A DNA stretch of 64,000 nucleotides, taken from Phocicoccus schoeneichii. Lineage in GTDB: Bacteria; Bacillota; Bacilli; Staphylococcales; Salinicoccaceae. Of this stretch, positions 55,539 to 64,000 are shown piece after piece (position 1 is the stretch's first letter; every line of letters starts with the position of its first letter). The DNA lies in contig NZ_BMDB01000001.1 of assembly GCF_014635565.1 (NCBI RefSeq), forward strand, positions 1 through 64,000. The letters run 5' to 3'. The position numbers and the translations under genes are program-made. The notes under the pieces were generated by a model, which saw only the letters and a list, made by a program, of their open reading frames with translations, did no database searches and was not told the origin of the DNA.

Positions 55539-57113
55539 TTAGAATCCGCCTTTTTCTGCGAAGGATGCTGATTCATTTCCAAATTTCTTGAAGTTTTCTC
55601 TGAATGAACCGATGAGTTCGTTTGCTTTTTTATCGTAAGCGTCTTTGTCACTCCATGTGTCTCTTGGGTTTAATACATCGCTTGGTACGTCTTTCACTGA
55701 AGTTGGGATTTGTAAGCCGAATGCTTCGTCTGTTACAAATTCACCTTTTTCTAAGTTTCCTGAGATTGCTTCAGTTACCATACTTCTTGTGTATTTTAAG
55801 TTCATACGTTCTCCGACGCCGTACTCGCCGCCAGTCCATCCTGTATTGACTAAAAATACATTTACGTTGTGCTCATCAATTAATTCACCAAGCTTATTTG
55901 CATAAACTGACGCATGAAGTGGTAAGAATGGCGCACCGAAACATGTTGAGAATACTGGTTCAGGTGATGTGACACCACGTTCTGTACCTGCAAGTTTAGA
56001 TGTAAATCCACTTAAGAAGTGATACATCGCTTGATCTTTATTTAATTTAGAAATTGGAGGTAATACTCCGAAAGCATCTGCTGTTAGGAAGATGATTGTT
56101 TTTGCATGTCCTGATTTTGATGGAATAAGCGCGTTTTCAATATGTTTAAGTGGATATGCGGCACGTGTGTTTTCTGTTAAATCTTTATTTTTGTAGTCTG
56201 GTGTATGTGTTTCGTCTAACCAAACGTTTTCTAAAACAGTACCAAATTTGATTGCACCGTAAATTTCTGGTTCTTTCTCTTTAGAAAGATCAATTGCTTT
56301 CGCATAGCACCCACCTTCGATATTGAATACACCTTTTTTGTTCCAACCGTGCTCATCGTCACCAATCAGTTCACGAGTAGGGTCAGCTGATAATGTCGTT
56401 TTGCCAGTACCAGATAAACCGAAGAATAGTGCCACGTCTCCGTCTTTCCCTACGTTTGCAGAACAGTGCATTGCAAGAACATCTTCTTCAGGTAATAAGT
56501 AGTTCATTACAGAGAAGATTGATTTTTTCATTTCTCCACCGTACTCAGTTCCACCAATTAACACAATACGCTCAGTAAAGTTTACTATAATGAAAGTTTC
56601 TGATTTCGTTCCATCTACTTCAGGGTTTGCTTTGAAAGTAGGTGCAGAAACGATTGTGAATCCAGGATCGATGTTTAATCCTTCTTCTTTAGTATCAGGC
56701 TCAATAAATAAGTCTTTGGCAAATAGATTATGCCATGCAAATTCGTTTACTACACGAATATTTAAGCGCGTGTCTTCATCCGCACCTGCGTATCCGTTGA
56801 ATACGAATAATTCATTTCTTTCGTCTAGGTAGTTCACAACTTTTTTGAATAAGTGATCGAAAACTTCACTTTCGATCGGCTGGTTAATTTCTCCCCAGTC
56901 CACAGTATTTTCAGTTTTCGCATCGCTTACAATAAAGCGGTCTTTAGGGCTACGTCCAGTATACTTACCAGTTGTAACAGCAAGAGCCCCTTTATCTGTT
57001 AATTTTCCCTCGTTACGTCTAATCGAAGCCTCTACAAGTTGAGCAGTTGAGAGTTGATTATGTGTCGTTTGTTTATTGACTAATTTTTCAATCAGGGTCG
57101 CAGTATTTTCCAT
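55539..57113 (-). CDS. pckA: Phosphoenolpyruvate carboxykinase (ATP)
   Basis: Converts oxaloacetate to phosphoenolpyruvate with ATP, the entry of gluconeogenesis. 524 aa. Kinase-1a loop [11 protein letters not shown] (near 233-243), kinase-2 region GDDEHGW, and [13 protein letters not shown] at the substrate side are all present. GGAGGATTC precedes ATG. It diverges from the metK riboswitch with about 130 bases between, the order found in S. aureus. Confidence 0.97.
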   Translation of the reverse strand: MENTATLIEKLVNKQTTHNQLSTAQLVEASIRRNEGKLTDKGALAVTTGKYTGRSPKDRFIVSDAKTENTVDWGEINQPIESEVFDHLFKKVVNYLDERNELFVFNGYAGADEDTRLNIRVVNEFAWHNLFAKDLFIEPDTKEEGLNIDPGFTIVSAPTFKANPEVDGTKSETFIIVNFTERIVLIGGTEYGGEMKKSIFSVMNYLLPEEDVLAMHCSANVGKDGDVALFFGLSGTGKTTLSADPTRELIGDDEHGWNKKGVFNIEGGCYAKAIDLSKEKEPEIYGAIKFGTVLENVWLDETHTPDYKNKDLTENTRAAYPLKHIENALIPSKSGHAKTIIFLTADAFGVLPPISKLNKDQAMYHFLSGFTSKLAGTERGVTSPEPVFSTCFGAPFLPLHASVYANKLGELIDEHNVNVFLVNTGWTGGEYGVGERMNLKYTRSMVTEAISGNLEKGEFVTDEAFGLQIPTSVKDVPSDVLNPRDTWSDKDAYDKKANELIGSFRENFKKFGNESASFAEKGGF

Positions 57114-57242
57114 CAGAATCCTCCATAACTATAAATGTGTCCATATATATTAAAGTATATCATAAAATTAGTGGAGTAAAAGTGCGATTATCCTAATAGC
57201 TCTTGATTTATATTGCTTAATTTAGTAGGATAAAGACAAGTT

Positions 57243-57400
57243 ATCTCTTATCAAGAGTAGGTGGAGGGAACACCCCCGAAGAAGCCCAGCAACCACTTCT
57301 AACTAGAAGAATGGTGCTAAAGGATGCAGAGTGTTAAAACTCTCTGAGCGATAAGAGGAAAGGGTCTGCCTTTTCTCATGCGTGAGAAAAGGTTTTTTTA
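57243..57400 (+). promoter_or_regulatory. SAM-I (S-box) riboswitch with terminator
   Basis: The aptamer (57243-57360) shows the S-box elements: P1 arms CTCTTATC and GATAAGAG, AGGTGGAGGGA, CCCGAAGAAGCCCAGCAACC and the downstream ATGGTGCTAA kink region. An intrinsic terminator follows: CCTTTTCTCA pairs with its complement (57369-57392), then seven T. High S-adenosylmethionine should stop metK transcription. Confidence 0.96.
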
Positions 57401-57443
57401 TTGCTTATCGAGATAGCTAATATATTCTAAAGGAGTTTTTTTA

Positions 57444-58622
57444 ATGGAACGTAAGTTATTTACGTCAGAATCAGTAACTGAAGGACACCCAGACAAAATT
57501 GCTGACCAAATTTCAGATGCAATTTTAGATGCAATTATTAGTGAAGACAAGAATGCACGCGTAGCGTGTGAAACAGTTGTAAATACTGGACTTGCTTTAA
57601 TCGTTGGTGAAATTACAACAAGCACATATGTAGATATTCCAAAAATCGTGAGAAACACAGTAAAAGAGATTGGATATACGGACGCAAAGTTCGGATATGA
57701 TTACAAAACAATGTCAGTATTAACAGGTATCGATGAGCAATCTCCTGATATCGCTCAAGGTGTCGACAATGCAGTTGAATCGAAAGATGGTGAAAAAACT
57801 GCAACAGGTGCAGGAGACCAAGGCTTAATGTTTGGTTTCGCTACAAATGAAACTGAAACGTTCATGCCACTTCCAATTCACCTCGCACACAAATTATCGA
57901 AGCGTCTAACAGAAGTACGTAAAGAAGGAATTTTAGAATATTTACGCCCAGATGGTAAAACTCAAGTTACAGTTGAATATGATGAGAATCATAAGCCTGT
58001 TCGCGTGGACACGATTCTTATCTCAACACAGCACCACGAAAAAATTGAAATTGAAGAAATCGAGAAAGATTTACATGAACACGTAATTGAAGCGGTTGTT
58101 CCAAGTGAATTAATCGATGAAAACACAAAATACTTCATTAACCCAACAGGACGTTTTGTAATCGGTGGACCACAAGGGGACGCTGGACTTACAGGCCGTA
58201 AGATTATTGTTGACACTTACGGTGGTTACGCGCGTCATGGTGGTGGAGCATTCAGTGGAAAAGATCCTACAAAAGTAGACCGTTCAGCTGCTTATGCTGC
58301 ACGTTATATCGCGAAAAATATTGTAGCTGCAGAACTTGCAGACCAATGTGAAATTCAACTTGCATACGCAATTGGTGTCGCACAACCTGTTTCAATTTCA
58401 GTAGATACATTTGGTACAGGTAAAGTTGAAGATAAAAAAATCGTTGAAGCGATTCGTAACACGTTTGATTTGTCACCAGATGGAATTATTGAATCACTTG
58501 ATTTATTACGTCCAATATACAAACAAACGGCAAGCTACGGACACTTTGGTCGTGATGATATTGACCTTCCTTGGGAAAACACAAATAAGGTGTTGGCATT
58601 AAAAAGCTATTTAAACGTTTAA
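57444..58622 (+). CDS. metK: S-adenosylmethionine synthase
   Basis: Makes SAM from methionine and ATP; 392 aa, cytosolic tetramer. Signatures: [15 protein letters not shown] near 13-27, [12 protein letters not shown] near 120 and [16 protein letters not shown] near 267. The riboswitch upstream senses its product. AAAGGAG before ATG. Expressed alone. Confidence 0.98.
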   Translation: MERKLFTSESVTEGHPDKIADQISDAILDAIISEDKNARVACETVVNTGLALIVGEITTSTYVDIPKIVRNTVKEIGYTDAKFGYDYKTMSVLTGIDEQSPDIAQGVDNAVESKDGEKTATGAGDQGLMFGFATNETETFMPLPIHLAHKLSKRLTEVRKEGILEYLRPDGKTQVTVEYDENHKPVRVDTILISTQHHEKIEIEEIEKDLHEHVIEAVVPSELIDENTKYFINPTGRFVIGGPQGDAGLTGRKIIVDTYGGYARHGGGAFSGKDPTKVDRSAAYAARYIAKNIVAAELADQCEIQLAYAIGVAQPVSISVDTFGTGKVEDKKIVEAIRNTFDLSPDGIIESLDLLRPIYKQTASYGHFGRDDIDLPWENTNKVLALKSYLNV

Positions 58623-58680
58623 ATTAAATCATACTTTGGTATAATTAATGTACTGAAAAAGAAGAAATGAGTGAGAATTT

Positions 58681-59589
58681 ATGTCAACAGAAATCTTCAC
58701 AAATCCATTTTTCATTGCAGTTTCTGCGTTGTTATTAATTATATTAATTTTATTTTTAATCTACTACGTAAAGCATCGCAACGAAGTGAAACAAGTTGAA
58801 GACCGCTACACGAAAGAGCGTAATGATATCGTTAATAAATACGAAAAAGAAGAAGAGGAAGCGAGACTTTCACATAAAAAAGAAGTTTCAGAACTTAACG
58901 AACGTTATGTGAATGATACAACTCTCTTAAATAACAAACTATCTAGTGTACAGCAATTTACTGTAGACCAAGGCGAGTATTTAACAGATTTACTCTTACT
59001 TAACTTTAAGAATAAGTTAGTGACTGAAGAGAGAATCAGAGAGTCAGACATGTATATCTTGTCTAACATCTATCTTCCATCTAGAAACTACACAAATACA
59101 CGTAAAATCGATCATTTAGTTTTAACAAGAACAGGTCTTTACTTAATTGATTCTAAATATTGGAGAGGTCACATCTTACATGGTATGACTGAAGGTCAGT
59201 TCGACGAAATTCCTTATTTAGAAGGCATCTTCCAACTCCTTGGTTTAGATGAAAAACAAGAACAGACATTAATCTTTGAAAAAGATGATGACAAAAAAGT
59301 TTCTGTGAATTACTACAATGAAACAATTGAAGAGACAAAAATTACGGCTGAAAAGTTACGTAATGTATTAAAACTTCAATTCGATGTAGTACCCATTATT
59401 TACTTTAACCCGAAAGATAATGGGGGTCATACAATTATGAACTACTCAACAGACTCTTCAGTTAAAGTACTTGTTGGTCCAGAACAATTAGAAGAATATT
59501 TCAACAAGCATGTATTCCAAGGTCGCTTCCAATATACGGTTAAAGACTTGGATGAGATTGCGGATCGCTTATTAAGCTTAAACCCGTAA
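58681..59589 (+). CDS. NERD-domain membrane protein
   Basis: A 302-aa protein: membrane helix (about 10-29), coiled coil rich in Lys and Glu (30-90), then a NERD (nuclease-related) domain from about 105, with the pattern KIDHLVLTRTGLYLIDSKYW, in which Asp and the D-x-K pair are the putative nuclease residues. Topology puts the domain in the cytoplasm. It might process DNA at the membrane, but family activity is poorly known. Monocistronic between metK and a palindromic terminator. Confidence 0.85.
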   Translation: MSTEIFTNPFFIAVSALLLIILILFLIYYVKHRNEVKQVEDRYTKERNDIVNKYEKEEEEARLSHKKEVSELNERYVNDTTLLNNKLSSVQQFTVDQGEYLTDLLLLNFKNKLVTEERIRESDMYILSNIYLPSRNYTNTRKIDHLVLTRTGLYLIDSKYWRGHILHGMTEGQFDEIPYLEGIFQLLGLDEKQEQTLIFEKDDDKKVSVNYYNETIEETKITAEKLRNVLKLQFDVVPIIYFNPKDNGGHTIMNYSTDSSVKVLVGPEQLEEYFNKHVFQGRFQYTVKDLDEIADRLLSLNP

Positions 59590-59596
59590 TATAAAA

Positions 59597-59632
59597 AATG
59601 GCTAGTCCTAAATTTAGGACTAGCCATTATTG
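59597..59632 (+). terminator. Terminator after the NERD gene
   Basis: A 32-base perfect palindrome (59597-59628) followed by a T-rich tail. Confidence 0.88.
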
Positions 59633-59645
59633 TTTTAGAAAATAA

Positions 59646-59672
59646 AAAAATACCGGACAAATATCCGGCATT
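59646..59672 (-). terminator. Terminator of the fluoride channel genes
   Basis: On the minus strand TGCCGGA pairs with TCCGGTA and seven T follow. The 80 bases from there to the gene end hold nothing I recognise. Confidence 0.85.
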
Positions 59673-59755
59673 TTTACTTATCAAGATACAAGTTTAACAT
59701 CTAGATACTCTTTACTTCACATTATCTATACCCTAGTGTATTAAGATTAAAACAC

Positions 59756-60115
59756 TTAAAGAATACTACCAATGATCATTCCTAGAGCAAATAATACAAG
59801 TGTCGCGAAGAATGTTTCTAGAGTGTATTTTAAAAAGCCACCGAGGTCTTTATCTTCTAGTAATTTAAATTGTTGTAACGCGAAAGTAGAGTAGGTTGTA
59901 AAGCCGCCTAAGAATCCAGCTGTTACGATAGTATACATACTACTATTCAAAATAAACATCTGCACAGCAACACCCATTAAGAAAGCTCCGATATAGTTCA
60001 CTGTCTTGATGCTATTCGTACCAAACTTACTCTTACCGTCCATTTTTTCACTCACAATGTCACGTACAACAGCACCAATACCAGCAGCAATGATTGTCAG
60101 AAATATATTACTCAT
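59756..60115 (-). CDS. crcB: Fluoride exporter CrcB/FluC, second copy
   Basis: Four-helix small membrane protein (119 aa) of the Fluc family, which exports fluoride as antiparallel dimers. Family features: a glycine-rich helix 1 (IIAAGIGAVVRDIVS) with the Arg, GAFLMGVAVQM, and GFLGGFTTYSTFALQ with the polar track and central break. ATG 60115 follows GGAGGAAAG. It overlaps the other fluoride gene by eight bases. Confidence 0.92.
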   Translation of the reverse strand: MSNIFLTIIAAGIGAVVRDIVSEKMDGKSKFGTNSIKTVNYIGAFLMGVAVQMFILNSSMYTIVTAGFLGGFTTYSTFALQQFKLLEDKDLGGFLKYTLETFFATLVLFALGMIIGSIL

Positions 60116-60482
60116 ATTTCTTTCCTCCAATCTTTGCACCTAAATAAACCATAATGAGTCCGCCTAACATATTTAATACAAGATAAACGCTAAAAAATAT
60201 GAATTGGCTTGTGTATAGTCCAAAATATAGTTCCATTGAGAGTGCAGAGAATGTAGTGAACGTTCCAAGCAGTCCTGTCGTAAATAATAATTGCGCATTA
60301 GTTGCATTAAGTTTCATGTATGCGAGCCCTACAAAGAATGCTCCAGCCATATTTACGATAAAGGTACTTGATAGGAAGGGGAGATTGATCTCCATCATTC
60401 CGTAATTGACTAATAAGCGTAACGTTGCGCCAATAATTGCACCTAAGAATATAAATAAATATCGCTTATTTATGAGATTCAC
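60108..60482 (-). CDS. crcB: Fluoride exporter CrcB/FluC, first copy
   Basis: Paralogue of the following gene, 124 aa: GAIIGATLRLLVNYG, NMAGAFFVGLAYM and GLLGTFTTFSALSMEL mark the same three regions. Two adjacent genes are typical of species that use heterodimeric or duplicated Fluc channels. The pair is preceded by the proline dehydrogenase gene on the same strand, 47 bases away, with a small hairpin (about 60494-60520) between. Confidence 0.92.
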   Translation of the reverse strand: MNLINKRYLFIFLGAIIGATLRLLVNYGMMEINLPFLSSTFIVNMAGAFFVGLAYMKLNATNAQLLFTTGLLGTFTTFSALSMELYFGLYTSQFIFFSVYLVLNMLGGLIMVYLGAKIGGKKYE

Positions 60483-60529
60483 TCCTAATAAATATAGGCG
60501 TGCAACATGTGCACACCTATCTCTAAAAA

Positions 60530-61513
60530 TTATTTATTGCGTTTTGTTACGAATAACGCACCAAGAAGTGCTAATGCTGCACCAGCCCCATATTGGAACT
60601 TCTTGTTAGTTGTAACTGATTTTACCACTAAATTAATGTTTTGTGGTCTTTCAGCAATTCTTCTCATGAAGTAAGCATACCAGTCTGGTCCATAAGGCAG
60701 ATACACACAGAAGTTATACCCTTCTTTTACGAGCTCTTTTTGATAATCCGTTCTGAATCCGTATAACATTTGGAATTCAAATTTATCTTTACTGATGTTG
60801 TTTTCTTTTACGAACGCTTTAACTTTGTTGATGATATTGTGATCATGAGTAGCGATTGATGTGAATCCTGTTCCGTTTGTTAAGTGAGTTTTAATCAACT
60901 CGAAGAAACTTCTATCGATATCCTCTTTTGATTGATATGCAATGTTTCCTGGTTCTTTATATGCACCTTTAACGATACGTAGTCTAACGTCTTTATATTT
61001 TAATACATCTTCAGGACTATCGAAAAGATACGCTTGAATTACTGTACCAACGTTATCATATTCCTTTAATAACTCGTCTAAAATCTCCATTGTTTCGATC
61101 TTTTTAGGATAACTTTCCATATCCAAGTTAACAAACATGTTTGCTTCTTTAGCCGCTTCCATAACTTCTCGAATGTTTTTTAAAGCAAAGTCGTAATCGA
61201 TGTTAAGGCCTATTTGAGTTAATTTAACTGAAAGATGTGCATCTATTCCTGCTTTATCTGATGCTCTAATCATTTCAATGATTTTATTTTTTTCAGTTTC
61301 TGCTTCAGAACGTTCAGTGATGAATTCACCTAAGTTATCAAAAGTGACACTCATTCCGTCTCTATTTAATTCCTTGATTTTCTTAACGGCGTCTTCAGTC
61401 GTAATTCCTCCAACAACTTTTTGTGCACCAAATCTTAACCCCATTTTTTTGGATGCATCGTTGAAAGTTTTAACCTCTGATAAAGCGATAAATAAATCTC
61501 TTAATACTGGCAT
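60530..61513 (-). CDS. Proline dehydrogenase with C-terminal hydrophobic tail
   Basis: FAD enzyme oxidising proline to pyrroline-5-carboxylate; electrons go to quinone. The 327-aa barrel has DLESYPK-like DMESYPKKI, VIQAYLFDS, RIVKGAYKE and, near the end, LPYGPDWYAYFMRRIAERP, the substrate-binding helix with the RR pair. The last 22 residues (GAGAALALLGALF, then KRNK) are a hydrophobic tail that could anchor it in the membrane. ATG 61513 follows GGAGGA. No P5C dehydrogenase gene is nearby. Confidence 0.92.
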   Translation of the reverse strand: MPVLRDLFIALSEVKTFNDASKKMGLRFGAQKVVGGITTEDAVKKIKELNRDGMSVTFDNLGEFITERSEAETEKNKIIEMIRASDKAGIDAHLSVKLTQIGLNIDYDFALKNIREVMEAAKEANMFVNLDMESYPKKIETMEILDELLKEYDNVGTVIQAYLFDSPEDVLKYKDVRLRIVKGAYKEPGNIAYQSKEDIDRSFFELIKTHLTNGTGFTSIATHDHNIINKVKAFVKENNISKDKFEFQMLYGFRTDYQKELVKEGYNFCVYLPYGPDWYAYFMRRIAERPQNINLVVKSVTTNKKFQYGAGAALALLGALFVTKRNK

Positions 61514-61546
61514 TGCTTGTTCCTCCAATAGCTTAAATAATTGCTT

Positions 61547-62050
61547 TTACCCTTTGTAATGTGGAATGTGATTCACATAAGTCTCATTAATTCGTTTCAT
61601 TTCTAACTTGTCTTCATCGGTTAACTCACGTACAACTCGAGCTGGCCTACCGAAAGCGAGTGTATTTGGCGGTATTTCAGTTCCCCCTGTGACTAACGAA
61701 CCCGCACCAATATATGCACCTTCATGAATAATTGCTCCGTCTAGAATTGTAGAATCCATACCGACTAAAGCACCTTTTTTAACTGTGCAGCTATGTAGTG
61801 TCACTCTGTGTCCAATAGTGACATTATCTTCTAATACAAGCGGCATATCTGGAGATTGATGCAAGACCGAAAGATCTTGTACATTGGTTTTATCTCCAAT
61901 ACGTACAGGTGCTATGTCTCCGCGAATACAAGTACCGAACCAAACCGAACTATTTTCACCTATTTTTACGTCCCCAATTATTGTAGCATTAGGAGCTATA
62001 AAAGTACTACTATGAATTTCAGGATTTTGTCCTTTATATTCAATTAACAT
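61547..62050 (-). CDS. Gamma-carbonic-anhydrase-like hexapeptide protein
   Basis: Left-handed beta-helix trimer protein, 167 aa, YrdA/PaaY/CaiE-type. Hexapeptide repeats run from about 15 to 125; metal ligand histidines lie in SVLHQSP, TIGHRVTLHSC. A true carbonic anhydrase activity would need Arg and Gln residues, of which RGDIAPVRIGDKTNVQD shows good candidates, but many members are inactive or unassigned. It is the first gene of this minus-strand group. Confidence 0.88.
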   Translation of the reverse strand: MLIEYKGQNPEIHSSTFIAPNATIIGDVKIGENSSVWFGTCIRGDIAPVRIGDKTNVQDLSVLHQSPDMPLVLEDNVTIGHRVTLHSCTVKKGALVGMDSTILDGAIIHEGAYIGAGSLVTGGTEIPPNTLAFGRPARVVRELTDEDKLEMKRINETYVNHIPHYKG

Positions 62051-62131
62051 TTGACATCGAACTCCTTTAACAATATTGTTATACTTAACTTTATCATATC
62101 AAATTAACTTTAATTTGTAAGGAGAAAATAT

Positions 62132-62941
62132 ATGTGGAAATGGGAGACAGAATTCACTCCTAAAGGTGCCGTGGTCATTGTTCACGACATGATGGAGCAC
62201 CATGAGTATTATTTAAAATTAATTAGTGATTTAAACAAAGAAGGATATCATTGTTTGATGGGAGATTTGCCTGGTGCAGGTCAAACAACTCGTATAAATA
62301 AAGGACATGTTAAATCGTTTAATCAATATACAGACCGCATTAAAGAGTGGATAGATATTGTGGATGCGTATGAAGTCCCTACATTTGTGATTGGGCAAGG
62401 TCTCGGCGCGTTAATTGTTTTAGAATTAATGAGAAAAGAGACGACAAATATAGACGGGGCAGTTTTACTGAATCCGCTACTTGTATTTAAACAATCATTT
62501 ATGAATCGTAAAAACTTACTTAAATCAAGCATTCGTATGACGAGTGATGAGTCGAGATTTAAGCTCGGATTTGATGAGCATAGTTTTACAACAGATAAAG
62601 ACTATCTAGAACGTTATCAGTCAGACGATCTCGTCGTTCGTGAAGTGAGTTACAGTTGGTATCAAAGTGTGCTTTTAGAAATGAAAGCCATGCGAGAAAA
62701 CATTGATGAAGTTAGAGATATTCCTGTACTTGTGATGTACAGTGAAGAAAATGACATCATAGACGTGAGACAATCTATGAAACTTGTGAATCAAGTGAAG
62801 ACAAGTTATTTTCACTCTGTGAAATTATTTGACGTAGAGCACAGCATCTTCCAACGTGAAGATACAGAGACGCCACTTTATTACTTAATGAGATTTTTAG
62901 ACGATCAATTATTTGAAATTGGGTTTAATATAAAAAGGTGA
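62132..62941 (+). CDS. Alpha/beta-hydrolase-fold protein lacking the nucleophile
   Basis: Resembles monoglyceride lipases/serine aminopeptidase S33 (269 aa; VVIVHDMMEHHEYYL; GDLPGAGQTTR). The nucleophile elbow reads GQGLGA at 88-93, with Gly90 where Ser should be. The late Asp and His regions (MYSEENDII; DVEHSIF) remain. So it is probably not a classical serine hydrolase. GGAGAAA before ATG. A similar S. aureus protein of the same place seems to share the change, from memory only. Confidence 0.82.
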   Translation: MWKWETEFTPKGAVVIVHDMMEHHEYYLKLISDLNKEGYHCLMGDLPGAGQTTRINKGHVKSFNQYTDRIKEWIDIVDAYEVPTFVIGQGLGALIVLELMRKETTNIDGAVLLNPLLVFKQSFMNRKNLLKSSIRMTSDESRFKLGFDEHSFTTDKDYLERYQSDDLVVREVSYSWYQSVLLEMKAMRENIDEVRDIPVLVMYSEENDIIDVRQSMKLVNQVKTSYFHSVKLFDVEHSIFQREDTETPLYYLMRFLDDQLFEIGFNIKR

Positions 62942-62966
62942 ATCAGTTGATTCGCCTTTTTATTTT
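62933..62966. terminator. Bidirectional terminator
   Basis: A 13-bp stem (AAAAGGTGAATCA and complement) flanked by A and T runs, between two convergent genes; it contains the stop codons. Confidence 0.88.
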
Positions 62967-63514
62967 TTCTCAATCACGATCAAGAATGGGGCATTGTTTT
63001 TTTGATTAATAAACTGATACTGTAGAACATTAAATTGTTTTTGATCGAGCTCTGATACATAGTCGAGTAGAGCGTCTCTCTCAACTTTACCATTCTCATG
63101 TCCATGGTAAACTGTGATGATGATTCTGCCTCTCTTTTCTAATAACTGACAGATATTTTCTATTGCGGTTAGTGTCGTATCTGGAAGAGTAGTGATGGTT
63201 TTATCTCCACTGGGTAAATAGCCGAGGTTAAAGAATGCAATTTTTACAGATTCTTTCACATATTCTTTCACGTACTCGTGGCCGTCTAAAATAAGTTCCA
63301 CATCAGTAGTTGTATTCACTTTTGATATGTTTTCATTTGTCGTCTCAAGTGCTGTTTCTTGAATGTCGAATCCATAGATCTTTTTTAGCTTGTTTAATTC
63401 TGATAAAAACACGGTGTCATGTCCATTTCCAACTGTCGCGTCGATGGCGATGTCGCCGTCTTCAATCACTTCTATCGCATATTTCTTACCAGCATCTAAA
63501 ACTCTATCTAGCAT
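62960..63514 (-). CDS. mnmM: tRNA 5-aminomethyl-2-thiouridine methyltransferase MnmM
   Basis: Class I SAM methyltransferase of the YtqB family, which makes the methylaminomethyl group at U34 of tRNA in Gram-positives. 184 aa; SAM site DATVGNGHDT (near 25-34), FDIQETAL, and NLGYLPSGDK (near 96-105). ATG 63514 is eight bases from AGGAG; a TTG six bases upstream is too near. Convergent with the preceding gene. Confidence 0.9.
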   Translation of the reverse strand: MLDRVLDAGKKYAIEVIEDGDIAIDATVGNGHDTVFLSELNKLKKIYGFDIQETALETTNENISKVNTTTDVELILDGHEYVKEYVKESVKIAFFNLGYLPSGDKTITTLPDTTLTAIENICQLLEKRGRIIITVYHGHENGKVERDALLDYVSELDQKQFNVLQYQFINQKNNAPFLIVIEKK

Positions 63515-63621
63515 TTTCAATTCTCCTACAAAATTTAATATTCGGACTACTTCAAAACCTATATATATCTATTATACATTCGCATATAATTAATTCATTA
63601 ATAGATTCCGGAGGTCACAAC

Positions 63622-64000
63622 ATGTTTAAGATGCCTAAGAAGGTTTGGGTACTTGTCATTGGTATGGCAATCAATTTTATAGGGATGAGTTTTCTATGGC
63701 CAATGCATACAATATTTATGTCACAATATCTTGGTCAATCGCTCACTACTGCTGGAATTGTGTTGATGCTCAACTCATTCTTCACTATGGCAGGAAGCAT
63801 GTACGGAGGTCGTCTGTTTGATAAGGTCGGTGGATATAAAACGGTGATGACAGGTGCAATCATCACATTTGTGTCATTAATTGGTCTCGTACTACTTCAT
63901 AATTGGCCATTTTATGCGATCTTCATGACATTGAATGGGTTAGGGAACGGGATGATTACCCCAGCCATATTTGCGATGGCAGGAGTTGTGTGGCCAGAAG
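63622..64000 (+). CDS. MFS transporter (5' part, cut by window end)
   Basis: The frame is open to the window edge (126 residues seen). Four hydrophobic helices and the major facilitator loop 2-3 motif GGRLFDKVGGYK (near 61-72) are present. Start ATG 63622 follows GGAGGTCACA. It resembles drug or sugar exporters of the MdtG/YttB kind, but substrate cannot be assigned from a third of the protein. Confidence 0.85.
   Translation, partial: MFKMPKKVWVLVIGMAINFIGMSFLWPMHTIFMSQYLGQSLTTAGIVLMLNSFFTMAGSMYGGRLFDKVGGYKTVMTGAIITFVSLIGLVLLHNWPFYAIFMTLNGLGNGMITPAIFAMAGVVWPE

Noticed and set aside
57201..57234. Promoter of metK
   Set aside because: TTGATT and GATAAA are 20 bp apart, too far for a confident call, although transcription must start near here.
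60483..60529. Fluoride riboswitch before the crcB pair
   Set aside because: The leader is only 47 bases and lacks the conserved pseudoknot elements; only a simple hairpin is visible.

Overview
The window is AT-rich chromosomal DNA of a low-GC Gram-positive bacterium, almost certainly a member of the Staphylococcaceae. Gene content and order point there: yheA-yhaO-yhaN-yhaM-prsA-ytxH-hit-ecsAB-traP/hmoB-hemEHY, menA divergent from menFDHB-menE, and pckA divergent from a SAM-riboswitch-controlled metK. Two glycine tRNAs have the altered D and T loops of the staphylococcal cell-wall (pentaglycine bridge) type. I cannot fix the genus; Staphylococcus, Jeotgalicoccus, Nosocomiicoccus, Salinicoccus and Macrococcus are all possible. 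Most of the window is ordinary core genome. No insertion sequence, prophage or CRISPR array was seen.

Layout. 1-2450: the distal end of a ribosomal operon (5S rRNA followed by 24 tRNA genes). 2.5-6.8 kb: pseudouridine catabolism (psuK-psuG), an S9 peptidase and a small DUF6176-like protein. 6.8-16 kb: a DUF488 protein, queG-trmL-nfrA, a 38-codon membrane microprotein, a NagB-like protein, and fumC-ppx-ppk. 16-24 kb: an RluD-type pseudouridine synthase, a thioredoxin/DsbB disulfide pair, an AirSR-like two-component system, a CDF metal exporter, a dicarboxylate symporter, a small regulator, and the YheB and YheA proteins. 24-37 kb: the SbcCD-like YhaO/YhaN pair, YhaM, PrsA, HIT, EcsAB, an HmoB/TRAP-like protein and the coproporphyrin-dependent haem genes hemE-hemH-hemY. 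37-41 kb: lipoate ligase, an amino-acid permease, an IDEAL-type small protein and comK.

40.8-43.8 kb is the most unusual part. A degenerate tandem array with a 52-bp period holds hairpin units whose arms change in compensating pairs. It is followed by a minus-strand cluster of eight tRNA genes, an anchored thermonuclease with a Ca-ligand Asp-to-Asn change, a candidate small RNA with a C-rich hairpin loop, and a tRNA-Asn/tRNA-Ser pair with a structured trailer.

43.8-64 kb: an AbgT transporter, an aldo/keto reductase, a lipoprotein, the menaquinone genes, yidD, a Nudix hydrolase, pckA, metK, a NERD protein, two adjacent fluoride-channel genes, proline dehydrogenase, a gamma-carbonic-anhydrase-like protein, an alpha/beta-hydrolase-fold protein without a nucleophile serine, MnmM, and the start of an MFS transporter cut by the window edge.

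The genes mainly serve respiration (menaquinone, haem), TCA/gluconeogenesis (fumC, pckA), polyphosphate, tRNA modification (queG, trmL, mnmM), DNA/RNA processing (yhaMNO) and secretion or folding (prsA, ecsAB, yidD, the DsbB pair). All assignments come from reading the sequence; no database search was run.
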